Shown here piece after piece: positions 12,080 through 22,900 of a stretch of DNA of 64,000 nt. The stretch is from Ariolimax columbianus. Lineage: Eukaryota > Mollusca > Gastropoda > Stylommatophora > Arionidae. The notes under the pieces were generated by a model. It was not told the origin of the DNA. It did no database searches and saw only the letters and a list, made by a program, of their open reading frames with translations. Made by a program: the position numbers and the translations under genes. The stretch spans positions 91,643,764 to 91,707,763 of the forward strand of contig JAVGWX010000005.1 of the NCBI GenBank assembly GCA_036924085.1, given 5' to 3'. How positions within the stretch are numbered: position 1 is the stretch's first letter; the number at the start of each line of letters is the position of its first letter.

Positions 12080-12745
12080 GTAAGTAGATGTTGAGACATT
12101 CAGAAAGTAAATAGTTCAGGCATTTAGAAGTTTATAGTATAACTATTTGAGCTACCTGTAGAGCATATGTCTTTTACATATATACATCCAGTGTTCTAGG
12201 TTCGAGTCATCCGTTTCAGCTCTGTCCACGAACTCTTTATGTCTTTAATGTTTGTTACGAGCTATCCGCTCTATTCTGTTTTTGTGTCCTACAGTTTGTC
12301 TTACCCTTGGGATTCCAGAGCAGTAACTATCCGCTCTATTCTGTTTCTGTGTCCTACACTTTGTCTTACCCTTGGGATTCTAGAGCAGTAACTATCTAGT
12401 AACTATATATCTTGTTTCCATAATATGATCTATTTAACACAACAGTCGTCTCATCAACTGCCATCCCACTGTTCTCTGACTGAATAATTCAAAAAGTTCC
12501 GCTTTTGTGATTGTCTCATACCAGTGCAATCCTTCTATTCTGCACAATAACCCATTTATTAAAATATATACTGTTTTGATGGTTTATGTGTGTTATCTTC
12601 CATGTTTCAGAGACATTCCCTAGGACTGTTTAGTCCGTATTCAGCAGTGACAACCATGTAACAATATAAATAAATAAGTGACACATCAGTACGATTATAT
12701 CTGATAAATCCACTAGGTTCACCTAGAATCTAATGCACACACATA
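12080..12745. other. Intron sequence with a 65-bp tandem duplication
   Basis: This follows the giant exon's donor. A unit beginning ccgctctattctgtttttg and ending agcagtaactat is present twice, at about 12267-12331 and 12332-12396. Nothing else is recognisable. Confidence 0.7.
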
Positions 12746-13388
12746 TGAGGCGTGTTCAAATGAAACCAGACCCAGTGGCTTTATTACAAACATCATCTGT
12801 TACATCATCTGGTGTGATAGAATTAAATATAGCAATTGTTATGAAGCAAATATACGCAGGGCTACTTAGAAAAAGTCGCCATATCCATTCAGACACGTAT
12901 TCCACTGCTTCGGTAGACGACGGATGCCGTCCGAAAAAATAAATGACTTTGGCTGCTCTTTGAACCACTTGGTCGTGCCATCTGCATCGGAGTCGAATCT
13001 TTGTCCCTTCAGAAATTTTGTTGATGGTCCTAACAAATGGAAGTCACAAGGAACATATCATGGCTACAGGATGGGTGTGGCAGTACTTCCCACCTTTTCT
13101 GTGCTAACGCTTTCTGAACAATATTCACGACATGTAGACATGCATTGTCGTATAACAGAATCGCACAACCCGAAAGCATGCCGGGTCGTTTATTCTAGAT
13201 TGCTGTATGCAGCTTGTCTAGTGTGCATTGATGTTCAGGCTATTTAAAGTCTACCAACAAAAGCACCTCATGGTCAAAAAACGCTGTCAGCATAACCTTA
13301 TCATCAGAAATTGAATGACTTGAATTTATTTGGTTTCGGTGATCCGGGTTGTTTCCATTGCATGTTAGTAGTTTTGCTGCTTGGCTCA
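12746..13388 (-). pseudogene. mariner transposase, C-terminal part with terminal repeat
   Basis: Minus-strand reading gives FEPSSKTTNMQWKQPGSP just below 13388, then MLTAFFDHEVLLLVDF, LLYDNACLHVVN, and WEVLPHPSCSHD. The last two correspond to the mariner LLHDNARPH...WE.L.HPPYSPD catalytic region, and its Asp is kept in YDN. Stops interrupt the frame (one right after LLVDFK). The end near 12746 is the terminal sequence gaggcgtgttcaaatgaaacc, preceded by TA. The N-terminal half, including the first catalytic Asp (DETW), is missing because the sequence joins composite A at about 13388. Confidence 0.85.
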
Positions 13389-16322
13389 AATCCAGTCCAT
13401 GCTTGGGTAGCTTTTCTTTATGAAGCTTAGGGTAGTATCTCTCCTTTCTTTTTCAGTCTGGCAGTTTTTGTTTGCAATACCTGGTATATTTTCTACCACC
13501 TCTGGAAATATATCCTGCCTCCAGGTAGGTTTTCGTACAGTAGTGATGGGTTTAGGTGTTGTTAGTGCGTTTATGGGATCTTCGTGCATCTTTGCTTTGG
13601 CTATATCTGCAAAGTTTCTCCGCTTTAGTTTCCCATTTCCCAAATTGTTTAGTCTCTGGTGCATTGGATGGTCAGTCAGTCTTCGGAGTGTCTCTGACTG
13701 CAGCTGGGCTCTGCAGTCTCTTCTATCGGTCATGGATTGCAGTTTTGTAATCTTTTCAAGTTCTACAATTGGCGTTGACTTCATGCCACGTGTTATAATT
13801 CTCATGGCTTGGTTTTGAAGTTTGTTAACTTTATCGAAGTTCGCCTTCGCTGCTGTTGTCCATGCCGCAATGCTATACTCGAGAACTGGTCTCACTCTTC
13901 CAGTGTACAGTTTCTTTAGTATGCCTTCGTCTGCTCCCCAGCTTGTGCCAGCAAGTTTCCTCATGATTGCCATTCTTTCTCTGGCTTTCATTCGGTTTCT
14001 CTCAATCTGACTTTTCCATGTCATGCGCCGATCAAATGTGACTCCCAGATAGGTTGGGTTGTCGTTTGGCTGCAGGAATTTGCCATTTAGACTTAATTTG
14101 GTACTTTGGGGTTTTAATGAAAGCGAGAATATTGTGCATGTGGTTTTCTCCTCGTTTATTTTGACCAGCCATGAGTTCGCCCACTCTTCCAGCGATGTTA
14201 GGGCCGTCTGCATCCGATTTCTTGCTATGGTGAGATTTTTTTCAGAGGTCCACATAGCCAGATCGTCTGCAAACATTGAGCTATGGACTCTTCTTGGTAT
14301 ATTCTCTGTAATATCGTTTATATATACCAGGAAGAGTGTGGGTGACAATACTCCCCCTTGGGGTACTCCCTGCTCGAGTGTCACCTTTTTGCTCATCTGC
14401 CCTTGTACTTGGACTCTGGCCGTTCTTTGTTTGAGGTAGTGGTTGATCCACTTGTACATCTTCCCACAGACATCACTTCTTCTTAGCCTGACTCTAAGTC
14501 CATCCTTCTAGACTTTGTCAAATGCCTTTTCCAGATCAACCCAAACAGCTACTGTGTGTTTCTGTGCCTGGTAGGCATCTTCTATCTCCTGGGCTATGAG
14601 GATGACCTGGTCCTCAGTGGATCTGTGCTGTTTAAAGCCGGCTTGCTGTGTAATTAGTATTCGTTTTTCTTCCAGATGCCACATCAGTCTGGTGTTTATC
14701 ATCCGTTCCATCAGCTTGCCGACACAGCTTAGTAGGCTTATGGGCCTGTATCCATTTGGATCTGTTTTGTCCTTTCCTGTTTTTGGTACTGGTACCAGTA
14801 TTGCATCTTTCCATGCCTGTGGTACAGTTCCCTTTTTCCAGCTTTGGTTCAGGACCGATAGCAGTTTCTTCTTCGCTGTTTGGCCCAGCCCCTTCAGCAT
14901 TTCGTTTGTTATCCCGTCTTTTCCGGGAGATTTCCTTTTCTTTAGTGTTCTCATAGCCTCTTCCATTTCGCGCATTGTTAGTTTGGCCATTATGTGCTCT
15001 TCAGGAGCCGTATTTGTGTTTTCGTGTCCCTTTAGCTCTTCGCTAATGTCTGTATGCTTATCTGCAGGGACCTCGATGTGGTTTGCTCTGGCATAGTGAT
15101 CGACAAAGGCGTTTGCGGCTTTCTTACCTGTGATCAAGTTCTCGCCCTGCTTGATAGTAATCTGTTTATTTGACGGGGTTTCGTCGTTCATGGCTCTGAC
15201 TAGCTTCCATAGCTTGTTCCCGTCTTTGTCCAGGTTTACACTTTCCGTTTTATTTTTCCAGCTTTCTCTTGCTGTTTGCTTGAGAGTGTGTTTGTACTTC
15301 GCCGCGGCGGCTTTGAGGGCGATGTTTGCCTCCATGGATTTTTCTCGCTCTGCCATGTTCCTAGCATTTGTTACTGCATCTTCCACTTTCTGCAACTCAT
15401 CATTCTAGTAGGGCTTATAGTTTTTCCTAGCTCCTCTTGGGATGGTTTCAGTGGCGGCTTGCATTATTGCCTTGCTTAGGCTCTCTACCATGGGCTTCAT
15501 TTTTGTGTTTCGTGTGTTGATGGTTTCACACAGCCCATCTGTCAGGATTGCAAATCTGTCCCAGTCGGCTCGTTTGTAATTCCAACGTGGGAGCGGTTTT
15601 GTTTCCTGTGGGCCTACTTCCATGTCAATGGTTAGTCTGATCGGCCTGTGGTCGCTACCTGCCAGTTGGTTTAGCACCTGGCGGTCTATTTTATGGTGTA
15701 TGTCCTGTGTGTAGAAGGCCAAATCTGGAGTCGAGGTGGTATGCCATGTTCTTGAATAGAAGCTAGGGCTATCCTCCGGCCTATTGATTAGGGAGAGATT
15801 TGCATCTATCTCCCAATCTTCCACTTCGTCACCTCTGCTGTCTGTGTCAGAGTATCCCCATCTCTCCGAGTGGCTGTTGAAATCTCCAACTACTATGCAG
15901 TTGGAGTCTCTGACCTCCATACTCGAGAGCGATAGGTCTCTATTTGGTGGTCCGTACAGATTGAAAATGCGGAGCTTCGTCTCTTGAGTCATTATGTCAA
16001 CTCCTACAATTTCTGCTTGTCCGGTGTGATTGACAGATACCGCGCTACTCGGTATGCAGTTTCTGGTCAGTATCAGGACCCCTCCTTTGTGGCCTTCTCT
16101 ATCTAGACGGAAGGTCTGGTATCCTCTGATTGAGAATTTATGGTTATTGTTGAGGTGCGTTTCCTGGATACATGCCCCGTCAATCTTACCTTCATGCAGG
16201 TGGTGTGTTAGGGAAAGTTTTTTGTTAATGACTCCCTCCGCATTCCACTGTAGTATTTTGAGGGTCTTGAGGTTTTGGCCAATAGAAGTTGCCCATAGCC
16301 ATGTGCCTTGACTCCACGACAC
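13386..16322 (-). pseudogene. Endonuclease-reverse transcriptase ORF of copy A (I/Nimb-like), two TAG stops, no RNase H
   Basis: One reading frame runs through three open segments (16322-15405, 15395-14508, 14459-13386) broken by only two in-frame TAG codons, at 15407-15405 and 14510-14508. The second is TGG (Trp) in copy B (FDKVWKEG), so it is a point mutation. APE endonuclease motifs: ILQWNAEG, CIQETHLNNNH, NLYGPPNRD, VVGDFNSHSERWG, GSDHRPI. RT motifs: KRKSPGKDGITNEMLKG, NGYRPISLLSCVGKLMERM, VWVDLEKAFDKV (motif A), GVPQGGVLSPTLFLVYIND, and the catalytic box in MFADDLAMWTS. A distal block gives GRVRPVLEYSIAAWTTAAKA. The frame ends at an artificial stop where the mariner join occurs; the RNase H domain seen in copies B and C is absent. 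It is by far the best-preserved LINE ORF in the window. Confidence 0.9.
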
Positions 16323-17045
16323 ATGGGTGGGTGACCACCAGTAGTCAAGGGTGGGCCCCTTCGAGGCGTGAGGCCCGGCACTATCGCTGCCTGGCGGGAC
16401 TCCGCAGGATGAGCGCCATGCGTTTTTCTAATAGGTTGTACTGCCATCATACTGCGATTTACGTTGCACTGTTTTGTTAGGCTTGTGGCCCCGTGCATCC
16501 GATTTCAACAGGCGTTTCTGTAGGGATGCCCTCCTTAGCCTTTGGCTATCCCCAGCCTATCTGCAAGGCAGCAGTTGTTTATGATCAGAGTTGTCTCTCT
16601 TATGGAAGTTGTTTTACTAGACTATCGAGTCTTCACTACTCGTGTCTATAGGGTGCAATGATGATATGTGAGATGATAAATGAGATGGACTGGTTTACCC
16701 GGAAGAGAGGCAGTCCAGTGTGTCTGTATCCCAGGATCGTCACGTCCTGCCAGAAACGTAGCATTTGCATGTGAGTGGAGTATCTCTTTTTCCCTTTATT
16801 TTCTTGGCTTCTATGCAGGGATGGTACGCCTAGCAGTCCCCGCCACCTGGGGTGTTGACACAGTGGGGCAGGTGTGCAATGTCCGCTGGTCTGCATCTCT
16901 TTTGCGTCCAGCATGATAGTTATATTGCTGATAACGTACAGAGGTAGATATCGTAGCCGACGTGCATTTAGCCAGAGAACACGCCTGGTAATGTCACAGA
17001 GATGTTGTTCGCCTGGTGTGCGGACAGCTCTCATGGTCATTGGTT
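16323..17045 (-). other. Leader between 28S-derived segment and EN-RT ORF, copy A
   Basis: It aligns along its length with 42276-43060 in copy B, so it belongs to the element. It includes a 134-codon open frame (17040-16636) beginning at the 28S edge and a second frame (16498-16208) that overlaps the endonuclease start in another frame. Neither shows a gag/ORF1 motif (no CCHC, RRM or coiled coil), and copy B does not keep them open. I call it an untranslated leader, with a decayed ORF1 as the alternative. Confidence 0.6.
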
Positions 17046-17492
17046 GAGTCTCGACAGTTCACAGTGAGGTGGCTGCTCTACTGTTTTCGACACCCCGACC
17101 AGGTACTAAGTCTTTAGTTGGTGGTTTCGCACCCCATCGCCGTATAAGGTGAGTATCAAGCAGTTGTCCGCCCGCTTTGATCGGCGGACGGCAAGGACCT
17201 CTTGCTGCGGCTCTACCGGATATGGCTGGGGCGCAAGCCCCAGGTCTCGAGCATGTAGGAACCTCCCATTGCAGTGGTGCTGAGATTTTGGGCGAGATTG
17301 CGGCTTACAAGGGTTCGGCCGTAATCCCCCACATGGTAGCCTCGCGCCATTGGCTTATCAGCCTGGAACGTGAACCAAAGTGTCTGCGGCTCCTCTCGAT
17401 ATGAGCTGGTTTTCCGTAGCAATGCCCTGTCATTAGTAGGGTAAAACTGACCTGTCTTCAGATGGTCTATTTCCAGCACCCGTTCACTATTT
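17046..17492 (-). rRNA. 28S rRNA 3'-terminal segment, copy A (not a functional rRNA gene)
   Basis: Minus-strand sequence matches the last part of large-subunit rRNA. It has the gacaggtcagttttaccc block, a mutated sarcin-ricin loop (tcgagaggagccgcag, where functional rRNA has AGTACGAGAGGAAC), gctgataagccaatgg, gctaccatgtgggggatta, and the terminal ggtcggggtgtcg ... gcagccacctcactg. It ends close to the natural 28S 3' terminus. Most of 28S is missing upstream. Confidence 0.85.
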
Positions 17493-17729
17493 GGTCAGAC
17501 GAATTTACTGAGGGATTTTGTTTGTCAATGACCAGGTATTTGAAATCTGCGGTTTCTGCGGGGTTAAACACGATTTCCGTGGCGTTCTTTCATTAGAGTG
17601 TTTGAGAGCTGACTTGTCTTCCGTGAGTCTAATACCAGCGTACGTTCATTTTTAGACCCAAACGGTAGTGCTCTCGATTTGTCAGTCGTTCTACAGTATT
17701 GGCGTGTTCAGTCAAGTAAAGCCGCAGGT

Positions 17730-17765
<36 letters not shown>

Positions 17766-18070
17766 GCGAGACAATCAAGTTACTGGCCCCAGATTTTCGA
17801 GGGTATAATTCCAGCACATGTTCACTATTAGACCCCCCCGAATGTGCTCTCTTTTGACAGTCATTCTACAGTATTGGCGTGTTTAGTCAATTTTAGCCTC
17901 AGGCTCCACTCCTGATAGTGCTCTTCCGTCAATTCCTTTATCAAACACTGGATGCAGACCAACCGAGCCTCAGAGGGCATAACCCCAGATTTCTGAGGGT
18001 CTAAATCCAGCACCAGTTCCATATTAGACCCCAGAAAAGTGGTCTCGGCATGTCAGTCATTTCAGTGTTG
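17493..18070 (-). repeat. Tandem copies of the 18S/28S junction, copy A
   Basis: The 18S block ggaattgacggaag...cctgcggcttaattt, followed by the same unrelated ~40-nt joint and a stub of 28S (tctaat...tgctgg..ttagaccctc), occurs three times in total: once at the 18S end (~18150-18000) and again at about 17950-17820 and 17765-17640. Copy B has a single 18S block but two 28S stubs. The junction has thus been re-duplicated differently in each copy. Confidence 0.75.
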
Positions 18071-18095
18071 GCCGTGTTGAGTCAAATTAAGCCGC

Positions 18096-18144
<49 letters not shown>

Positions 18145-19303
18145 TTTGCAACCATACTTCCCCCGGAACCCAAACACTTTGGTTTCCCGGAAGCTGCCTG
18201 CAGAGTCATCGAAGCAACTCCTGCGGATCTCTAGTCGGCATCGTTTATGGCCAGAACTACGACGGTATCTGATCGTCTTCGCGCCTCTGACTTTCGTTCT
18301 TGATTAATGAAAACATTATTGACAAATGCTTTCGCAGTACCTCGTCTTGCGGCGATCCAAGAATTTCTCCTCTAACGCCGCAATACGAATGCCCCCGTTT
18401 GTCCCTGTTAATCATTACCTCCAGTTCCGAAAACCAACAAAATAGAACCGAGGTCCTATTCCATTATTCCATGCACCATTATTCAGGCAGCCGAGACCTG
18501 CTTTGAACACTCTAATTTTTCAAAGTAAACGCGTCGGCCACCCATGACGCTCAGCGAAGAGCACCCGTGGGAGAGAGCCGGCAGACGGTAGGGCAGGAGA
18601 CAACGGGCAGTGAACCGGCGCGAGCCGAACCGCCCGCCTGCGCCTGAGATCCAACTACGAGCTTTTAAACTGCAACAACTTTAATTTACGCTATTGGAGC
18701 TGGAATTACCGCGGCTGCTGGCACCAGACTTGCCCTCCAATAGATCCTCGTTAAAGGGTTTAAAGTGTACTCATTCCAATTACGGGGCCTCGAAAGAGTC
18801 CCGAATTGTTATTTTTCGTCACTACCTCCCCGTGCCGGGAGTGGGTAAGTTGCGCGCCTGCTGCCTTCCTTGGATGTGGTAGCCGTTTCTCATGCTCCCT
18901 CTCCGGAATCGAACCCTGATTCCCCGTTACCCGTTACAAACATGGTAGGCATGTCACGTACCATCGACATTTGATAGGGCAGACATTTGAAAGATGCGTC
19001 GCCGGCACATGAGGCCATGCGATCAGCACAAAGTTATCCAGAGTCACCAGTCACCAACCCCGCGAGGGGAAACGACGATTGGTTTTGAACTAATAAAAGC
19101 GCTTTTTCCGCGAGGGTCGGAGCTTGGTAAGCATGTATTAGCTCTAGAATTGCCACAGAAATCCAAGTAGGATCGTGTCATCTAAGGAACCTCGACTGAT
19201 GTAATGAGCCATTCGCGGTTTCACCGTGAGACAGTGTGAACTTAGACATGCATGGCCTAATCTTTGAGACAAGCATATGACTACTGGCAGGATCAACCAG
19301 ATA
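18071..19303 (-). rRNA. 18S rRNA 5' two-thirds, copy A (truncated, not functional)
   Basis: Minus-strand sequence starts at tatctggttgatcctgcc (natural 18S 5' end, + position 19303). It runs through the universally conserved 530-loop block gtgccagcagccgcggtaa and ends after gacggaagggcaccacc...tttgactcaacacgg at about 18071. It is about 1230 nt of the ~1800 expected, and the 3' third is missing. The retained part is well preserved, close to molluscan 18S as I recognise it. It is embedded in a retroelement, so it should not be annotated as an rRNA gene. Confidence 0.92.
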
Positions 19304-19945
19304 TCTGTCGGAGACGTACGTACAGCACACACCGGTCGGCGGAGGAAGGGTGTGTATAAAGCCTCGCTGGGACGACGGCCGCAGGGACCGACTGACGGGA
19401 CGGACGGACGGTTTGTTCCACCCGTCCCTCACTCCGTCGACCTAGGACCGCCTGAAGGGGCCTCCCACACGCACCAGACGACCGACCGACCGACCGACCG
19501 GGCTCGCTCGAGGAGGGATGGCAGCGCTCTGTGCAGAACGGATCCCAACGACCTCGGCGATGAATTTCACTGGGACTAGAGACAATTTGGCCTGACGGCC
19601 TGCCCTTCTCTGTTGGAGAACGCAGGGCCTCGAGGCAACGATTCCTGCTTTCCATTTGTCGGTCACAAGCTCTTTGCGAGAGTCGGACCACCAGCGAGAC
19701 GTACTGTCGAGCTCTGCTATAAGCCTTAGATAAATCACCATGGACGGACCACGTTTCCTGATACGGACCAGACGAGCGCACCTCGGTGGAGGAGCCGCTG
19801 CAACAAACCGCACCCAATTCGCTCTACGGGGAAAGGCAGGCGAGCGTTTTCCGCAAGCCCGCGCTTACGCTCCGCCTGGCGGGACTGAGATCGCTTTACG
19901 AACACTGGCTGAAATTGAGTCGCTGCGGCGAGACAACTACCCCAG
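19304..19945 (-). other. 5' external transcribed spacer-like segment, copy A
   Basis: GC-rich sequence with ccgtccgtcccgtcagtcgg and similar runs directly abuts the natural 18S 5' end. It is homologous to 39793-40401 in copy B, ending with the same ccgaccggtgtg...tctccgaca just before 18S. In an rDNA unit this position is the ETS. Whether it holds a Pol I start at its 5' end is inference. Confidence 0.75.
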
Positions 19946-22900
19946 ATTATGCCGAATGCAACTCTTGCTTTTTTATATCCTCGTCTGTCCCTACCTCCTT
20001 GTTAATGATACTTCATAGGCGTGTAAATACTTCCTAGGTGTGTAAATACTTCCTTGGTGTGTAAATACTTCCTAGGTGTGTAAATACTTCCTAGGTATGT
20101 AAATACTTCTTAGGTATGTAAATACTTCATAGGTGTGTAAATACTTCCTAGGTATGTACATACTTCCTTGGTGTGTAAATACTTCCTAGGTATGTAAATA
20201 CTTCCTAGGTATGTAAATACTTCCTAGGTGTGTAAATACTTCCTAGGTATGTAAATACTTCCTAGGTGTGTAAATACTTCCTAGGTGTGTAAATACTTCC
20301 TAGGTATGTAAATACTTCCTAGGTGTGTAAATACTTTCTAGGTATTAAATACTTCCTAGCTGTGTAAATACTTACTAGGTATGTAAATACTTCCTAGGTA
20401 TGTAAATACTTCCTAGGTATGTAAATACTTCCTAGGTATGTAAATACTTCCTAGGTGTGTAAATACTCCCTAGGTGTGTAAATACTTCCTAGGTATGTAA
20501 ATACTTCCTAGGTATGTAAATACTTCCTAGGTGTGTAAATACTTCCTAGGTATGTAAATACTTCCTAGGTGTGTAAATACTCCCTAGGTATGTAAATACT
20601 TCCTAGGTATGTAAATACTTCCTAGGTATGTAAATACTTCCTAGGTGTGTAAATACTTCCTAGGTATGTAAATACTTCCTAGGTATGTAAATACTTCCTA
20701 GGTATGTAAATACTTCCTAGGTGTGTAAATACTTCCTAGGTGTGTAAATACTTCCTAGGTATGTAAATACTTCCTAGGTGTGTAAATACTCCCTAGGTGT
20801 GTAAATACTTCCTAGGTATGTAAATACTTCCTAGGTGTGTAAATACTTCCTAGGTATGTAAATACTTCCTAGGTGTGTAAATACTCCCTAGGTGTGTAAA
20901 TACTTCCTAGGTATGTAAATACTTCCTAGGTATGTAAATACTTCCTAGGTGTGTAAATACTTCCTAGGTATGTAAATACTTCCTAGGTGTGTAAATACTT
21001 CCTAGGTATGTAAATACTTCCTAGGTATGTAAATACTTCCTAGGTGTGTAAATACTTCCTAGGTATGTAAATACTTCTTAGGTATGTAAATACTTCATAG
21101 GTGTGTAAATACTTCCTAGGTATGTACATACTTCCTTGGTGTGTAAATACATCCTAGGTATGTAAATACTTCCTAGGTATGTAAATACTTCCTATGTGTG
21201 TAAATACTTCCTAGGTATGTAAATACTTCCTAGGTGTGTAAATACTTCCTAGGTATGTAAATACTTCCTAGGTATGTAAATACTTCCTAGGTGTGTAAAT
21301 ACTTTCTAGGTATTTAAATACTTCCTAGCTGTGTAAATACTTCCTAGGTATGTAAATACTTCCTAGGTATGTAAATACTTCCTAGGTATGTAAATACTTC
21401 CTAGGTATGTAAATACTTCCTAGGTGTGTAAATACTCCCTAGGTGTGTAAATACTTCCTAGGTATGTAAATACTTCCTAGGTATGTAAATACTTCCTAGG
21501 TGTGTAAATACTTCCTAGGTATGTAAATACTTCCTAGGTGTGTAAATACTCCCTAGGTGTGTAAATACTTCCTAGGTATGTAAATACTTCCTAGGTATGT
21601 AAATACTTCCTAGGTGTGTAAATACTTCCTAGGTATGTAAATACTTCCTAGGTATGTAAATACTTCCTAGGTATGTAAATACTTCCTAGGTGTGTAAATA
21701 CTTCCTAGGTGTGTAAATACTTCCTAGGTATGTAAATACTTCCTAGGTGTGTAAATACTCCCTAGGTGTGTAAATACTTCCTAGGTATGTAAATACTTCC
21801 TAGGTGTGTAAATACTTCCTAGGTATGTAAATACTTCCTAGGTGTGTAAATACTCCCTAGGTGTGTAAATACTTCCTAGGTATGTAAATACTTCCTAGGT
21901 ATGTAAATACTTCCTAGGTGTGTAAATACTTCCTAGGTATGTAAATACTTCCTAGGTGTGTAAATACTTCCTAGGTATGTAAATACTTCCTAGGTATGTA
22001 AATACTTCCTAGGTATGTAAATACTTCCTAGGTATGTAAAAACTTCCTAGGTATGTAAATACTTCCTAGGTATGTAAATACTTCCTAGGTATGTAAATAC
22101 TTCCTAGGTGTGTAAATACTTCCTAGGTATGTAAATACTTCCTAGGTGTGTAAATACTTCCTAGGTATGTAAACACCTCTACCTCTTCCGGTGGCATTCC
22201 TCTCAGCCTGATTGGTTCTGTGTTTGCTGCATTTACCCTAATTATTTGTGTTTATTTCTCATGAATCTTCAACCCGATTGGTTTAAAGTTATAATCCAGT
22301 CTATCCAGATTCCTTTGCATTTGGTATTGGCTGTGGGACATAAGGGCTATATCATCCGCAAAATCCACATCTTCTAGCCATTCGTCCAAGGTCCATTGGA
22401 TTCCATTTGTTACTTTCATAATCCAGTCCACTGCCAGGATGAACTGAAAGGCGACAGCAGGCAACCCTGCCGAACCCCTTATTTAATGTTGAATGGCTAT
22501 GAGAGTTGTCCCCTGTGCATAAATCTACATTGAATATACGTCTGTCTAATTATGTTTGTGAGCTTTTGAGGAATTCTGTAGTGCCTCAATAGTTTCCAGA
22601 GTAAATCTCTGTCCAAACTGTCGAAAGCCTTTTCATAATCAACGAAATTTATTATACAAACTCGAGTTCCATTCCAAGGATTTCTTACCAATTATCCACT
22701 TTGTTGCAATCTGGTTAATGCATGATATATTCTGTCTGAATTCCACCTGCTCATCCCATATCTTGTTATCCACTGCCCTTTTCAACACTTCTGGTATTAC
22801 TCTATTTAACACTTTTTCCGGCATTGATAATATTATTCTTCTGTGGTTTTTGCATTCCTGCAAATCTCCCTTCTTAGACAATTTCATCCGGTAGCCGTCT

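Larger units (their letters stand above)
13389..19945 (-). mobile_element. Composite rDNA-LINE retroelement, copy A
   Basis: On the minus strand, 5' to 3': ETS-like spacer (19945-19304), 18S rRNA 5' part (19303-18071), tandem junction units (18070-17493), 28S rRNA 3' end (17492-17046), leader (17045-16323), and an EN-RT ORF (16322-13386). It starts at ctggggtag, the same 5' context as copy B (ctggggttag). The 3' end is lost: homology to B and C stops just before the RNase H domain and mariner sequence follows. A and B share the same order and the same skipped segments (rest of 18S, ITS, 5.8S, most of 28S). The fusion therefore predates both copies and is not an assembly join made twice. Confidence 0.85.

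Noticed and set aside
16636..17040. 134-codon frame as ORF1 (gag-like) of the composite LINE
   Set aside because: It is not kept open in copy B and contains no CCHC, RRM or coiled-coil signature.
18071..19303. Functional 18S rRNA gene
   Set aside because: The 3' third is missing, 28S sequence is joined directly, and the same structure recurs at 40402 inside a transposed unit.
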